The notes below the pieces were generated by a model. The model was given only the letters and a program-made list of their open reading frames with translations, had not been told where the DNA came from and searched no databases. Positions 30,506-39,989 of a stretch of DNA of 64,000 nt are shown here, in pieces. Both the position numbers and the translations under genes were made by a program. The stretch lies in NCBI RefSeq assembly GCF_020832205.1, contig NZ_JAFIFD010000019.1, positions 32,671 to 96,670 on the forward strand. The letters run 5' to 3'. The stretch is from Exiguobacterium sp. GTDB taxonomy: Bacteria; Bacillota; Bacilli; Exiguobacteriales; Exiguobacteriaceae. Numbering within the stretch: the first letter of the stretch is position 1; every line of letters starts with the position of its first letter.

Positions 30506-30534
30506 GTGATCACCTCTCCTTCAAGCATATCATT

Positions 30535-30572
30535 TAAGGATTTCGTAAGGTACGCGTGATTTTCAGTTAAGG
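30535..30572. promoter_or_regulatory. Three phased TAAGG direct repeats, putative response-regulator binding site
   Basis: TAAGG at 30535, 30546 and 30568 (11 and 22 bp spacing) in the divergent intergenic region. Confidence 0.5.
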
Positions 30573-30611
30573 TGGCGCCTGTATCGTAGTCAGTAGAAAG
30601 AGGTGCTATTC

Positions 30612-31370
30612 ATGGAATCATTATTACAAGTCAACCACATTGAAAAGACATACGGGAAAGGCGGCACGACGTTCAAGGCGCTCGACGATGTCTCGTTTTC
30701 GATCGACCACGGCGAGTTCGTCGGCATCATGGGTCCGTCGGGGGCAGGGAAGTCGACGTTGTTGAACGTGCTCGCGACGATCGATACCCCGACGCAAGGG
30801 GACATCCTCGTCGACGGGGAAAACATCGCAAAGCTCGATGAGGAATCGCTATCGGACTTCCGGCGCGACCATCTCGGTTTTATCTTTCAAGACTATAACT
30901 TGCTCGACTCGCTCACGGTGCGCGAGAACATCTTGCTGCCGCTCGCCGTCTCGAAGACGCCGGTCGAGGAGACGAGATCGCGTGTCGACGCGCTCGCCAA
31001 ACGGTTCGGTCTGAACCAAATTCTCGACCAATACCCGTATCAGATCTCGGGCGGACAAAAACAACGGACGGCCGTCTGCCGGGCGCTCATCTCGAACCCT
31101 AAACTCATCTTCGCCGACGAGCCGACGGGAGCGCTCGATTCGAAGTCGGCGACCGACTTGCTCCACACGCTCGCCGGGCTGAACGAGGCCGAGACGACAA
31201 TCATGATGGTGACGCACGACGCTTACGCCGCGAGCTTTTGCCGCCGTGTCCTCTACATCCAGGACGGGCGTCTGTCAAAAGAACTCATCCGCGGTGCGAC
31301 GTCGCGTGACGCGTTTTATGAGGCCATTCTAGAAGAGTTGAAGGGCGGTGCGTCCGATGACGCTCTTTGA
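30612..31370 (+). CDS. ABC transporter ATPase, BceA-like
   Basis: 'GIMGPSGAGKSTLLNVLATID', 'ISGGQKQRTAVCRALISNPKLIFADEPTGALD'. Confidence 0.93.
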   Translation: MESLLQVNHIEKTYGKGGTTFKALDDVSFSIDHGEFVGIMGPSGAGKSTLLNVLATIDTPTQGDILVDGENIAKLDEESLSDFRRDHLGFIFQDYNLLDSLTVRENILLPLAVSKTPVEETRSRVDALAKRFGLNQILDQYPYQISGGQKQRTAVCRALISNPKLIFADEPTGALDSKSATDLLHTLAGLNEAETTIMMVTHDAYAASFCRRVLYIQDGRLSKELIRGATSRDAFYEAILEELKGGASDDAL

Positions 31371-33183
31371 TTTGGCGAAAAATAACGTCGCCCGCAACTT
31401 GTCGCGCTACGCGCTCTACGTCGGGACGACGATTTTCTCAATCATCATTTACTTCACGTTCGCAACGCTTAAACATAGCGGTGAGATCAGTGCGCTCGCC
31501 GAGACGTCGAAACAAATCGGTGGTCTCATGAGCGCCTCGACGTTCATCTTGCTCATCTTCGTCGCCTTGTTCATCGCTTATTCGAACGCCTTCTTCTTAA
31601 GGGGGCGCAAGCGTGAAGTCGGACTTTACTCGCTCCTCGGCGTCCGGAAAAAACAGATCGGACAGCTGCTCTTGTTCGAGAATCTTGTCATCGGCGCCGT
31701 CTCGCGCGTCATCGGGATCGGGCTCGGGGGCGTCGGGGCGAACGCGCTCTTGTACGTGCTGCTTCGGCTCATGAACAGCGACTTGTCGATCGGTTTCGCT
31801 TTCTCGGGCTCGGCGCTCGTCGAGACGTTTCTCGTTTTCCTCGGCATTTTCTTGTTCACGTCGTTCCAAGGCTACCGGGTCATTTATCGCTTCAAGTTGA
31901 TCGAGCTGTTCCACGCCGACAAGCAAGGTGAGGACGTGCCGAAAGCGAACGCGCTCGCCGCACTCGGCGGTGTCGTGACGCTCGGCGTCGCCTATTGGCT
32001 CGCGCTTCAAGATTTGACGTCGCCGCTCTGGCGCGTCTTGAGCCTCGCCATGCCGCTCGTCATCATCGGTTTGACGGTCGTCGGATCGGCGCTACTATTC
32101 CACAGCGTCCTCATCTTCATCCTCGGACGAATGAAAGCGAACGAGCGTTGGTCGTGGCGCCGCTTGAACATGTTGACGACGTCACAGTTACTGTACCGGA
32201 TTCGCGGCAACGCGAAGACGCTCACGTTGATCAGCATCATCAGTGCGACGGCCATCACGGCCGGCGGGGCCATCTTCAGCATGTACTATTACGCCGAAGA
32301 GAACGTCACCTCGTTCACGCCGTACACGTTCGCCTGGGAAGGGGAGGCCCGACCGATCGATGCGGACGTCCTCGCCGAGGCGACCGTCCTCAAAAAGACG
32401 GTCCGTCTCCCGGACGCATACGGCGAGCGGGAATACGGGCTAATCGACGAGTCGACGTATCGCGATGTCACCGGCGGGCTCGGTTGGGAAGAACCGGCCG
32501 CGCTCCGTGGGAACGAAGTCCGTCTCGTCGACCCGTTCTATGATGAACGGTTCAGTGAAGACGTCGATGCGGTCGAAATCGAAGGGACGACGTATCCGGT
32601 CAGCGAGCGGATCGGCGACACCCCGCTCAACGTCATGACGTTCGGCGGCATCTTCCTCGTCGCCCGTGACGACGTGTACGACGCGATCACCGCGGAGGAA
32701 GTCGCGTACCAAGCGGTGAAAGTCGACGACTATAAAGAGCAAGGGGCGTTGTCCGAGCGGCTGTCGACCGAGACGAGCTTCTCGAGCGCGACCGAGCTGT
32801 ACCGCGACACGATGGCGATGAACGGGGCACTTCTCTTCGTCGGCAGTTTCCTCGGGCTCGTCTTCCTCGTCGCGACCGGGAGCGTCATTTATTTCAAGAC
32901 GATGACCGAAGCCGAAGAGGACCGGGCGAAGTATGCGGTGTTGCGCAAAGTCGGCATCTCAAAACGCGACATCAGACAGACGGTCCGCCAGCAAATCGCC
33001 GTCGTTTTCCTCGCCCCCTACGCACTTGGGCTCTTGCATGCGACGGTCGCGCTCATCGCCTTCTCGAACATGCTCGCGATGGACTTCACCGTCCCGGTCG
33101 TCGTCTGGATGGCTGTCTATTCGGCCGTCTATGCGGTTTATTATGTCGTGACGGTCCGACGGTTCACAAAATCTGTACTATAA
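31357..33183 (+). CDS. ABC transporter permease, BceB-like (FtsX family)
   Basis: 'FDLAKNNVARNLSRYALYVGTTIFSIIIYFTFATL'; about 608 aa multi-TM, directly after ATPase. Confidence 0.88.
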   Translation: MTLFDLAKNNVARNLSRYALYVGTTIFSIIIYFTFATLKHSGEISALAETSKQIGGLMSASTFILLIFVALFIAYSNAFFLRGRKREVGLYSLLGVRKKQIGQLLLFENLVIGAVSRVIGIGLGGVGANALLYVLLRLMNSDLSIGFAFSGSALVETFLVFLGIFLFTSFQGYRVIYRFKLIELFHADKQGEDVPKANALAALGGVVTLGVAYWLALQDLTSPLWRVLSLAMPLVIIGLTVVGSALLFHSVLIFILGRMKANERWSWRRLNMLTTSQLLYRIRGNAKTLTLISIISATAITAGGAIFSMYYYAEENVTSFTPYTFAWEGEARPIDADVLAEATVLKKTVRLPDAYGEREYGLIDESTYRDVTGGLGWEEPAALRGNEVRLVDPFYDERFSEDVDAVEIEGTTYPVSERIGDTPLNVMTFGGIFLVARDDVYDAITAEEVAYQAVKVDDYKEQGALSERLSTETSFSSATELYRDTMAMNGALLFVGSFLGLVFLVATGSVIYFKTMTEAEEDRAKYAVLRKVGISKRDIRQTVRQQIAVVFLAPYALGLLHATVALIAFSNMLAMDFTVPVVVWMAVYSAVYAVYYVVTVRRFTKSVL

Positions 33184-33197
33184 GGAGAGAATCAAAT

Positions 33198-33539
33198 ATG
33201 AAGAAAATGATTGGATTCGCGCTCGCGTTCGTCCTTGTGACGATCGGGGTGATCAATATCGACTGGAATCGGCTCGGCAAAGAGAACGTGTACGTTCAAG
33301 TCGGGGACGTGACGAACGTCGAAGAGACGACGCTCGACTCGGGAGAGGTTGTCCGCCGGTATACGTATGAGACGAAAGCGTATGACGCGGACGGCGAGCC
33401 GCAAAACGTCACGTTCAGCGCCGCCAAAGAGTTACGCCAAGGCGCGTTCTTGATGCTGTACGTCAAAGACGATGCGGTCACGTCGTATGACGAGGTCGAA
33501 GTCTCAGACGTGCCGAAAGCGGCGCGGGAGAAGTTATAA
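33198..33539 (+). CDS. YxeA/DUF1093-family small secreted protein
   Basis: 'VYVQVGDVTNVEETTLDSGEVVRRYTYETKAYDADGEPQNVTFSAAKELRQGAFLMLYVKD'. Confidence 0.82.
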   Translation: MKKMIGFALAFVLVTIGVINIDWNRLGKENVYVQVGDVTNVEETTLDSGEVVRRYTYETKAYDADGEPQNVTFSAAKELRQGAFLMLYVKDDAVTSYDEVEVSDVPKAAREKL

Positions 33540-33556
33540 GTCGATGACGAGAATGA

Positions 33557-33595
33557 TAAAAACCGCTTTTCCTCTTGTGAAGAAAGGCGGTTTTC
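33557..33595. terminator. Terminator between convergent genes
   Basis: AAAACCGC ... GGCGGTTTT. Confidence 0.65.
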
Positions 33596-33596
33596 G

Positions 33597-34058
33597 TCAT
33601 GCTTGCGGCTGTTCATCCGCGAGTTCAAGTTGAAGTATGTACGACAATTCTTTATGGACCAATTCAGAGAAGCCTGTCTTTTTGACGTGCGTCCGTGGCC
33701 GGAGTCCGCATTCCAAAGCGATGTCGACGATCGTGCGAATCTGATTTTCCGAATAGTACCGTTTGCGGCCAAGCGTGAACGGGGTCGGCGGCAAGACGCC
33801 ATCGGTTTCCCATTTGATCAATTGTTGCTGGCTGCGAGGGATGCCGGCGATGCTGAACGCTCGGCTCAGTTCTTTGAGCGGATAGACGGTCATGTGCCGG
33901 TCGTGTTGTGGGAACGGTTTCCCGTGTTCCGGACGGTACGTATCCCATTCGGTCGCGCGAAATGTCAGGTCGGTATGGTCGAAGTCGAATTGAGCGGAAG
34001 GAATAGAGGTGGTTAGTGTGATGTCTAAGCTGTTCATCTGAAGTATCTCCTTCTTCAA
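33597..34058 (-). CDS. MerR-like HTH regulator with N-terminal extension
   Basis: 'YPLKELSRAFSIAGIPRSQQQLIKWETDGVLPPTPFTLGRKRYYSENQIRTI'. Confidence 0.7.
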   Translation of the reverse strand: MKKEILQMNSLDITLTTSIPSAQFDFDHTDLTFRATEWDTYRPEHGKPFPQHDRHMTVYPLKELSRAFSIAGIPRSQQQLIKWETDGVLPPTPFTLGRKRYYSENQIRTIVDIALECGLRPRTHVKKTGFSELVHKELSYILQLELADEQPQA

Positions 34059-34356
34059 GTCAAACTGGCATTTCTGAAAATGCCTTCCCTCGTATAGTAC
34101 CCGATTTTCAAGAAATTAACTGTCAGTTTTTTGAAATTGGGGGAATGAAATTCCGGGACTTTCGACTTATTTTCAATTTCAGTTCAACGTTTTTAACGAT
34201 ATCTTAAATTGTATAAGAACTCAAGTATGACGCGGTTCAAAGACAAATGAATTAATATTCAGACAGTCTAGGTCGATAGTCATGAAAAGAAAAAATGGAC
34301 TTCAGCGAGCAAACTCCCCCCATCTTCGGTTAATAGGGGCGAAGGAGGTGAGACAT

Positions 34357-34569
34357 ATGGCAGTGTATCGAGAATACGCAAGCGTCTTTTATCTCGACAC
34401 GAAACGGCTCGTTGACGGCAAAGACAAACGTCAGCTCGTCCGTTTCGGTCCGCTCGGTGCGCGGATGGAGACTGAAGAAATCAAACAGTTCGGCGATCTA
34501 TTGACCGGACTACTTTCAGTCGACTCCGCCACGTACGTCGTATCACGTGAATTCCACGTGACGGTCTAA
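34357..34569 (+). CDS. 70-aa DUF1659-like protein (paralogue 1)
   Basis: RBS GAAGGAGGTG; shares RFGP-x(n)-EE/EA-x-FG-x-L-x(n)-VVRE pattern with 34809..35021. Confidence 0.6.
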   Translation: MAVYREYASVFYLDTKRLVDGKDKRQLVRFGPLGARMETEEIKQFGDLLTGLLSVDSATYVVSREFHVTV

Positions 34570-34641
34570 ACTGGAGGAACCCCCTATGCGAATACCCCCT
34601 CGTCCCGCCGCAGACAACCGGCACGATAAGCAGGTGGTCAC

Positions 34642-34782
34642 ATGAGTTGGCCCGAACTCATCTCGAATCTTGGATTTCCAATCGTCGTCTCGCTCTATTT
34701 GCTCCACCGGATTGAGACGCGGCTCGAACGCATGATTCAGTTGCTCGAGCGCCTGGACTCCACCCATCCTTCTGAAACGTAA
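34642..34782 (+). CDS. YvrJ-family small protein (46 aa)
   Basis: My translation: MSWPELISNLGFPIVVSLYLLHRIETRLERMIQLLERLDSTHPSET; 'GFPIVV..YLL.RIE.RLE' is YvrJ-like; below the ORF-track length cutoff. Confidence 0.8.
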   Translation: MSWPELISNLGFPIVVSLYLLHRIETRLERMIQLLERLDSTHPSET

Positions 34783-34808
34783 TCATCCCCCGAAAGGAGC
34801 CATCCCCC

Positions 34809-35021
34809 ATGGCACAGCTGACAGAAAAGAAAGCGACGCTCGTCCTGACGACACACCACGACCTTGAAAGCTTGAAACCGACGAAGAAAGCGCAGCGCTT
34901 CGGCCCGATTCGCGCCGCGCTCACGGCCAACGAGGCCGAGGCGTTCGGCCACCTCATGATCGATATGGTCGAGCAAGAAGACTTCACACTCGCCGTCGTC
35001 CGCGAATACGACTTAGTCTAA
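34809..35021 (+). CDS. 70-aa DUF1659-like protein (paralogue 2)
   Basis: 'RFGPIRAALTANEAEAFGHLMIDMVEQEDFTLAVVREYDLV'; RBS GAAAGGAG. Confidence 0.65.
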   Translation: MAQLTEKKATLVLTTHHDLESLKPTKKAQRFGPIRAALTANEAEAFGHLMIDMVEQEDFTLAVVREYDLV

Positions 35022-35049
35022 CACCAACATTTAAGGAGGAGAATGACTC

Positions 35050-35262
35050 ATGACTGAAACAAAACTCGAAATCGCCTTTTTGGATACGTTCAATAAAGTG
35101 GCCCGCTTCCGTTTGAACAACGTCAAGCAACCGCTCGACCCGATGAAAGTAAAAGCGCTCGCCGACTTCATGGTGGCGAACGACCCGCTCGGCAAAAACG
35201 TCGTCAAGTGGACGGAGATCAAGATGATCGAAGGATCGACGACCGTGTTGAACGTCCAATAA
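35050..35262 (+). CDS. 70-aa DUF2922-like protein
   Basis: 'TKLEIAFLDTFNKVARFRLNNVKQPLDPMKVKALADFMVANDPL'; RBS AAGGAGGAG. Confidence 0.7.
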   Translation: MTETKLEIAFLDTFNKVARFRLNNVKQPLDPMKVKALADFMVANDPLGKNVVKWTEIKMIEGSTTVLNVQ

Positions 35263-35267
35263 TTTCT

Positions 35268-35300
35268 GAAAGATGGCTGAGCGTTCAGCCATCTTTTTTA
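35268..35300 (+). terminator. Terminator closing the micro-operon
   Basis: AAAGATGGCTGA-gcgt-TCAGCCATCTTTTTT. Confidence 0.85.
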
Positions 35301-35319
35301 ATTGTTGGTCAATCGTCTT

Positions 35320-35345
35320 CAAAGTTTTCTGAAAACGGTCGATAT
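35320..35345 (+). promoter_or_regulatory. Putative SigD-like promoter upstream of chemoreceptor
   Basis: CAAA-N14-GTCGATAT against consensus TAAA-N15-GCCGATAT. Confidence 0.45.
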
Positions 35346-35380
35346 AGGAAGAAACGTTGGTTTGAGAGGGGACTACATAT

Positions 35381-37195
35381 ATGAAGAAGAAATTAGACTG
35401 GTCAAGCTTGCGGCAAAAGTTGAGCGGGCGACCGAAGCTGCGCCCGTTCCGAATCCGGCCGAAATCGGTGAAAGCCGGGAACGGAAAAGGACTGACGATT
35501 CGTAAAAAACTATGGGGGCTCGTTCTTATGTCGCTCCTCATGGTCATCGGGGTCGGCGGCTATTCGCTCTTTTCCTTGAACGACGCGAACAAGCAAGCGG
35601 ACGACATCGTCAACAACTGGAACAAAGGACTCGACTACGCGCATGAGTTGAACACACTCGCCGCGAACTATCGCGCGCTCGAGCTCGAACATATCGTCAC
35701 GGAAGACGCGGCCGGGAAAGAAGAATTGATGACAGAGATGCAAGCCATCCGGGCCCGCATCAACGAAATCGCCCCGAAGTATGAAGCGACGGCGACCGGG
35801 GCGACGGACAGAGAACTATTCGATTACTTCGCCCGTCAGTGGGAGATGTATCAGCGTGTCTCTGACAACATGCTCATCTTCAGCACGTCCGGCAACAACG
35901 GGATGGCGCGTTCCTACTATGACGCCCAGTCTCAAGCGACGTACGACAACTTCACACAGCGGTTGACGGCGCTCGTCGCTTACAACTCGGAAGGATCACA
36001 GCGCGTCGGGGCCGATATGGAACGTGAGTTCAAGCAGTCGCTCATCGCCCTCGTCGCCGTGACGATCGGTGCGGTCACACTACTCCTCTTCCTCGGACTG
36101 AGCCTGCTCCGTTCGATTATCCGGCCGATGCAGACGCTCCAGACGAAGTTTGACGAGCTCGCCACGCAAGGCGGCGACTTGACGATGTCAATCCCGATCA
36201 CGTCGAACGACGAAATCGCGCAAGTGAGCCGTTCGTTTAACACGTTCATCGCCTCGCTCCGTGAGCTCATGATCGATGTCGACGAGACGGCGAAAGTCGT
36301 CCTCACGTCTTCAAAAGAAGTCGCGGAAGAAGTGACGCAACTCAGCCGATACATGGAAGAGACGTCAGGTACGGTCGAAGAACTGACGGCCGGCATGGAA
36401 GAGACGGCGGCCTCGTCGCAAGAGATGAGCGCGTCGACGATGGAGATGGGAGGTTCGATCGATTCGATTGTCGAACTGTCGAGCGACAGTGCCGAGACGG
36501 CTCAACACGTCGAACAGCGCGCCCATGCGATGCGGACGCAAGCGATTCAGTCGAAGACGGAGGCGAACGCGATCATCGAAGCGAAACGGGTCGAACTCGA
36601 CGAGGCGATTCGCGGCGCGAAGTCGGTCGAAGAAATCCGCGTGTTGACGAGCGCAATCCTCACCATCGCCGACCAGACGAACTTGCTCGCCTTGAACGCC
36701 TCGATCGAAGCGGCCCGGGCCGGCGATGCGGGACGCGGCTTCGCCGTCGTCGCCTCAGAGATTCGTAAGCTCGCCGAGAATTCACGCCAGACGGTGAACG
36801 AGATTCAAGCGGTGTCGCACACGGTCATCGATTCGGTCGAGCGACTCAACACGAGTTCGGCCGATATGCTCTCGTTCCTCGACACGACCGTCCTCGCGGA
36901 CTACGACCGGCTTGAGGCATCGGCGACACAGTACGAGACGGATGCGAGCGTCTTCGGAGAGACGGCGAAGACGTTCGAAGGGAATGCCCTTCAGCTGCGC
37001 CATATGACCGACAGCATCCTCGGGGTCATCCAAGAAGTCGCGACGACCGTGACCGAAGGAGCCGACGGGACGCAGTCGATCTCGGAGAAAGTCCAACTGT
37101 CCGTTGAACGGTTCACCGACGTCCAGCACCGGATGACCGAGACCGAGCAACGGGCGATCGAGCTCGCGAACCGGGTGTCCCAGTTCAAACTATAG
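35381..37195 (+). CDS. Methyl-accepting chemotaxis protein
   Basis: TM-sensor-TM-HAMP; signalling tip '[46 protein letters not shown]'. Confidence 0.96.
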   Translation: MKKKLDWSSLRQKLSGRPKLRPFRIRPKSVKAGNGKGLTIRKKLWGLVLMSLLMVIGVGGYSLFSLNDANKQADDIVNNWNKGLDYAHELNTLAANYRALELEHIVTEDAAGKEELMTEMQAIRARINEIAPKYEATATGATDRELFDYFARQWEMYQRVSDNMLIFSTSGNNGMARSYYDAQSQATYDNFTQRLTALVAYNSEGSQRVGADMEREFKQSLIALVAVTIGAVTLLLFLGLSLLRSIIRPMQTLQTKFDELATQGGDLTMSIPITSNDEIAQVSRSFNTFIASLRELMIDVDETAKVVLTSSKEVAEEVTQLSRYMEETSGTVEELTAGMEETAASSQEMSASTMEMGGSIDSIVELSSDSAETAQHVEQRAHAMRTQAIQSKTEANAIIEAKRVELDEAIRGAKSVEEIRVLTSAILTIADQTNLLALNASIEAARAGDAGRGFAVVASEIRKLAENSRQTVNEIQAVSHTVIDSVERLNTSSADMLSFLDTTVLADYDRLEASATQYETDASVFGETAKTFEGNALQLRHMTDSILGVIQEVATTVTEGADGTQSISEKVQLSVERFTDVQHRMTETEQRAIELANRVSQFKL

Positions 37196-37202
37196 TGAGG
37201 AG

Positions 37203-37234
37203 ACCGCAACGAAAATCCGTTGCGGTTTTTTTGT
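37203..37234 (+). terminator. Rho-independent terminator
   Basis: ACCGCAAC-gaaaatcc-GTTGCGGTTTTTTT. Confidence 0.85.
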
Positions 37235-37385
37235 GACAAAAAATGGAACGGGAAAGTGGCGAGATAGGTCAATAAACTGTCGAACTTTTTGTGTTTGGTA
37301 CAAATTAGGGGATATCTTCCGATGAAAGGAGTGAAATGAAAACAGAAAGAAATAGAGGTGGAAGAGGACGAGTTCCTCGGCAGAG

Positions 37386-39089
37386 ATGAAACGATTCAAA
37401 ACATTATCCTTAACGCAAAAACTATTTAGTGGGATCGGATTGATTTTACTTTTCGTCGCGATCGGGATGGGGTTCATCTTGTGGACGTTACAAGATACGA
37501 CGAGCCGCTACGAAGCGATGATTTCAAAAGACGTCATGAAAATGAAAGCGGCCGATGAGCTGTCGCTCGGTATGACGCGTCAAGCGTACGGTCTGCGCGG
37601 CTACATCCTCGAGCAAGATGATGCCCGTCTCGAGGCCGAACGCCGGGGTTCAGCGGACAAGGAAGCCGCGATCCACGCGTTGCTTGAGTTGTCGGAATCG
37701 GAAGAAGAGACGAAACAGCTCGAGAACCTGTTGTCTTACGCCAAAGGGTACGATGATTTAGCGAAGCAGTTGATCACCGCCATCGATGCCGGCAATCAAG
37801 AGAGCATCGACCGGCTCGCTCTTCGCCTTATGCCGGACGTGACGGCTTCGATCATCGAGTCGGGTGAGACGATACAGCAAGAGTCTGAAGCGGCCATGCT
37901 CGCGAAGCAGGACCAGTTGAAAGAACGCGGCGAAGGTGCATTTTTATATTCGGTCATCATGGCCCTCGTCATTCTCATCTTGACGCTCGGCGCCGGTTAC
38001 TTCTTGCAGCGCATGGTCACCGTCCCGCTCCGCCTCATCGCGAAAGAAGTCGACATCGTCGCAAGCGGCGATTTGACGCGAGACGACATGCAGGCGTTGA
38101 CACGTGACGAGATCGGTCAACTTATGGTCGGTTTCAACGGCATGAAGACGAACCTTCGCGAGTTGATCGATGAAGTGAGCAGGAACGCCCAAGAAATCAC
38201 CGCCCAGTCGGAAGAACTGTATGCGAGCACAGAAGAGATGTCTTCGCAGACGGAAGAGACGACACGGATGATCGAGCGCGTCGTCGAAGAGACGATCGCA
38301 CAGGCAAGAGAAGCGACCGGAAGCGCGAAAGCGGTCGCAGCGGCTGACGAAGGGGTCGATCAGATCGCCCGTTCGATCGGGACAATCAGCGATGACGTCT
38401 CGACAAGCCTCAAGCTCGCCGAGGACGGCGGTGAGACGATCCAGCAAGCGAAACAAGAAGTGCTCGCCCTTGAGACCGAGACGCGTCTGACGGGCGACTC
38501 GATCGCGACACTGAAACGGCAATCTGACGAGATCGCCCTCATCACCGAGGTCATCCAATCGATCACCGACCAGACGAACTTGCTCGCCTTGAACGCGGCG
38601 ATCGAGGCGGCCCGGGCCGGTGAACAAGGGAAAGGCTTTGCCGTCGTCGCCGAAGAAGTACGGAAGCTCGCCGAACAATCGAAGCAGTCAGCGACGAAGA
38701 TCGCCGGGTTGATTGAATCGATCCAAGTCCAATCGAATGCGGTGCTCACCCGTCATGAAATGAGCGCGAAACGCGTCGAGGCGAACACGAAACTGCTCGA
38801 GAAGGCGACGGAGGCGTTCGGCCAAATCGTCAAGCAGCTAGAGAAGTCGGTCGAGAACACGCTCCACATCCGTGAAGCATCAAACGAGATCGCCGTGACG
38901 ACGAAACAAGTCGCGACGGCCGCGCTCGGGATCGCGAGCGAGAGCGAACAAATGGCCGGCACGATGCGTGGCGTCGGCGAGACGGCCGATTCCCAACTCG
39001 CGATGATTCAAGAGTTGAACGGCGTCGCCGAATCACTCGGCAGCATGACCGGTGACCTTCAGACGTTGATCGGCAAATTCAATACGTGA
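37386..39089 (+). CDS. Methyl-accepting chemotaxis protein
   Basis: '[45 protein letters not shown]'. Confidence 0.96.
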   Translation: MKRFKTLSLTQKLFSGIGLILLFVAIGMGFILWTLQDTTSRYEAMISKDVMKMKAADELSLGMTRQAYGLRGYILEQDDARLEAERRGSADKEAAIHALLELSESEEETKQLENLLSYAKGYDDLAKQLITAIDAGNQESIDRLALRLMPDVTASIIESGETIQQESEAAMLAKQDQLKERGEGAFLYSVIMALVILILTLGAGYFLQRMVTVPLRLIAKEVDIVASGDLTRDDMQALTRDEIGQLMVGFNGMKTNLRELIDEVSRNAQEITAQSEELYASTEEMSSQTEETTRMIERVVEETIAQAREATGSAKAVAAADEGVDQIARSIGTISDDVSTSLKLAEDGGETIQQAKQEVLALETETRLTGDSIATLKRQSDEIALITEVIQSITDQTNLLALNAAIEAARAGEQGKGFAVVAEEVRKLAEQSKQSATKIAGLIESIQVQSNAVLTRHEMSAKRVEANTKLLEKATEAFGQIVKQLEKSVENTLHIREASNEIAVTTKQVATAALGIASESEQMAGTMRGVGETADSQLAMIQELNGVAESLGSMTGDLQTLIGKFNT

Positions 39090-39117
39090 CAAGAGCCGTC
39101 TGCGGACGGCTTTTTGT
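39089..39117 (+). terminator. Rho-independent terminator
   Basis: AAGAGCCGTC-tgcg-GACGGCTTTTT. Confidence 0.8.
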
Positions 39118-39194
39118 ACGTTCGAAGGGTTGACGCCTCCTCGTTTCGGGAATTGCCGAAAAGAACGCATTTCAAGTAGAAAAGGGGAACGACG

Positions 39195-39944
39195 ATGAAA
39201 TATACGGTCATTACAGGTGCTAGTTCAGGAATCGGCTATGAGGCAGCGAAACAGCTCGCGAAGAAAGGGAAGTCGCTCGTCCTCGTGGCGCGCCGCACGG
39301 ACGAACTCGAGAAGTTGCGGCAAGAGATCAAATCGATTTCACCGAACAGCGACGTCATTTTGAAGACGAACGACTTGGCGTACAGCGAGAACGTGTATGC
39401 GCTCTATGAGTCGCTCGCCGACCTCGACATCGAGACGTGGATCAACAACGCCGGGTTCGGAGACTCGAATCTCGTAAAAGACGCCGAAGTCGGGAAAATG
39501 GAGGACATGATCCGGTTGAACGTCGAGGCGCTCACCGTCTTGTCGAATTTGTACGTCCGCGATTACCATAACGTCGAAGGGGCGACTTTATTGAACGTCG
39601 CGTCCGTCGTCGGTTACCGGATCGCGAAAAAAGGAGTCACGTACAGCGCGACGAAGTTCTTCGTCAGCGCCTACACGGAAGGCATCGCGCGTGAGCTCAT
39701 GAACAACGGGGACAAACTGCAGGCGAAAGTGCTCGCACCGGCCGCGACGGAGACCGGATTTGCGAGCCGGGCCCGCGAAGAAGCGGACTTCGACTACAGC
39801 GCCAACGTCGAGAAGTATCACACGGCCGAAGAGATGGCAGAATTTTTAGTGCAGCTGCTAGAAAGCGATGAAGTCGTCGGCATCGTCAACCATGAAGACT
39901 ACTCGTTTGAGCTGCGTGGACCGATTCATCCGTTTATGGCTTAA
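39195..39944 (+). CDS. SDR-family oxidoreductase
   Basis: 'VITGASSGIGYEAAKQLA', 'WINNAGFGDS', 'YSATKFFVSAYTEGIARE'. Confidence 0.92.
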   Translation: MKYTVITGASSGIGYEAAKQLAKKGKSLVLVARRTDELEKLRQEIKSISPNSDVILKTNDLAYSENVYALYESLADLDIETWINNAGFGDSNLVKDAEVGKMEDMIRLNVEALTVLSNLYVRDYHNVEGATLLNVASVVGYRIAKKGVTYSATKFFVSAYTEGIARELMNNGDKLQAKVLAPAATETGFASRAREEADFDYSANVEKYHTAEEMAEFLVQLLESDEVVGIVNHEDYSFELRGPIHPFMA

Positions 39945-39949
39945 TACAA

Positions 39950-39981
39950 ACATCCCGCCCTCGTTGACTGAAGGCGGGATG
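39950..39981. terminator. Terminator between convergent genes
   Basis: AACATCCCGCC ... GGCGGGATGTTTT. Confidence 0.75.
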
Positions 39982-39989
39982 TTTTCTGT

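Noticed and set aside
37944-38678. 244-aa minus-strand ORF
   Set aside because: Antisense to the chemoreceptor; no support
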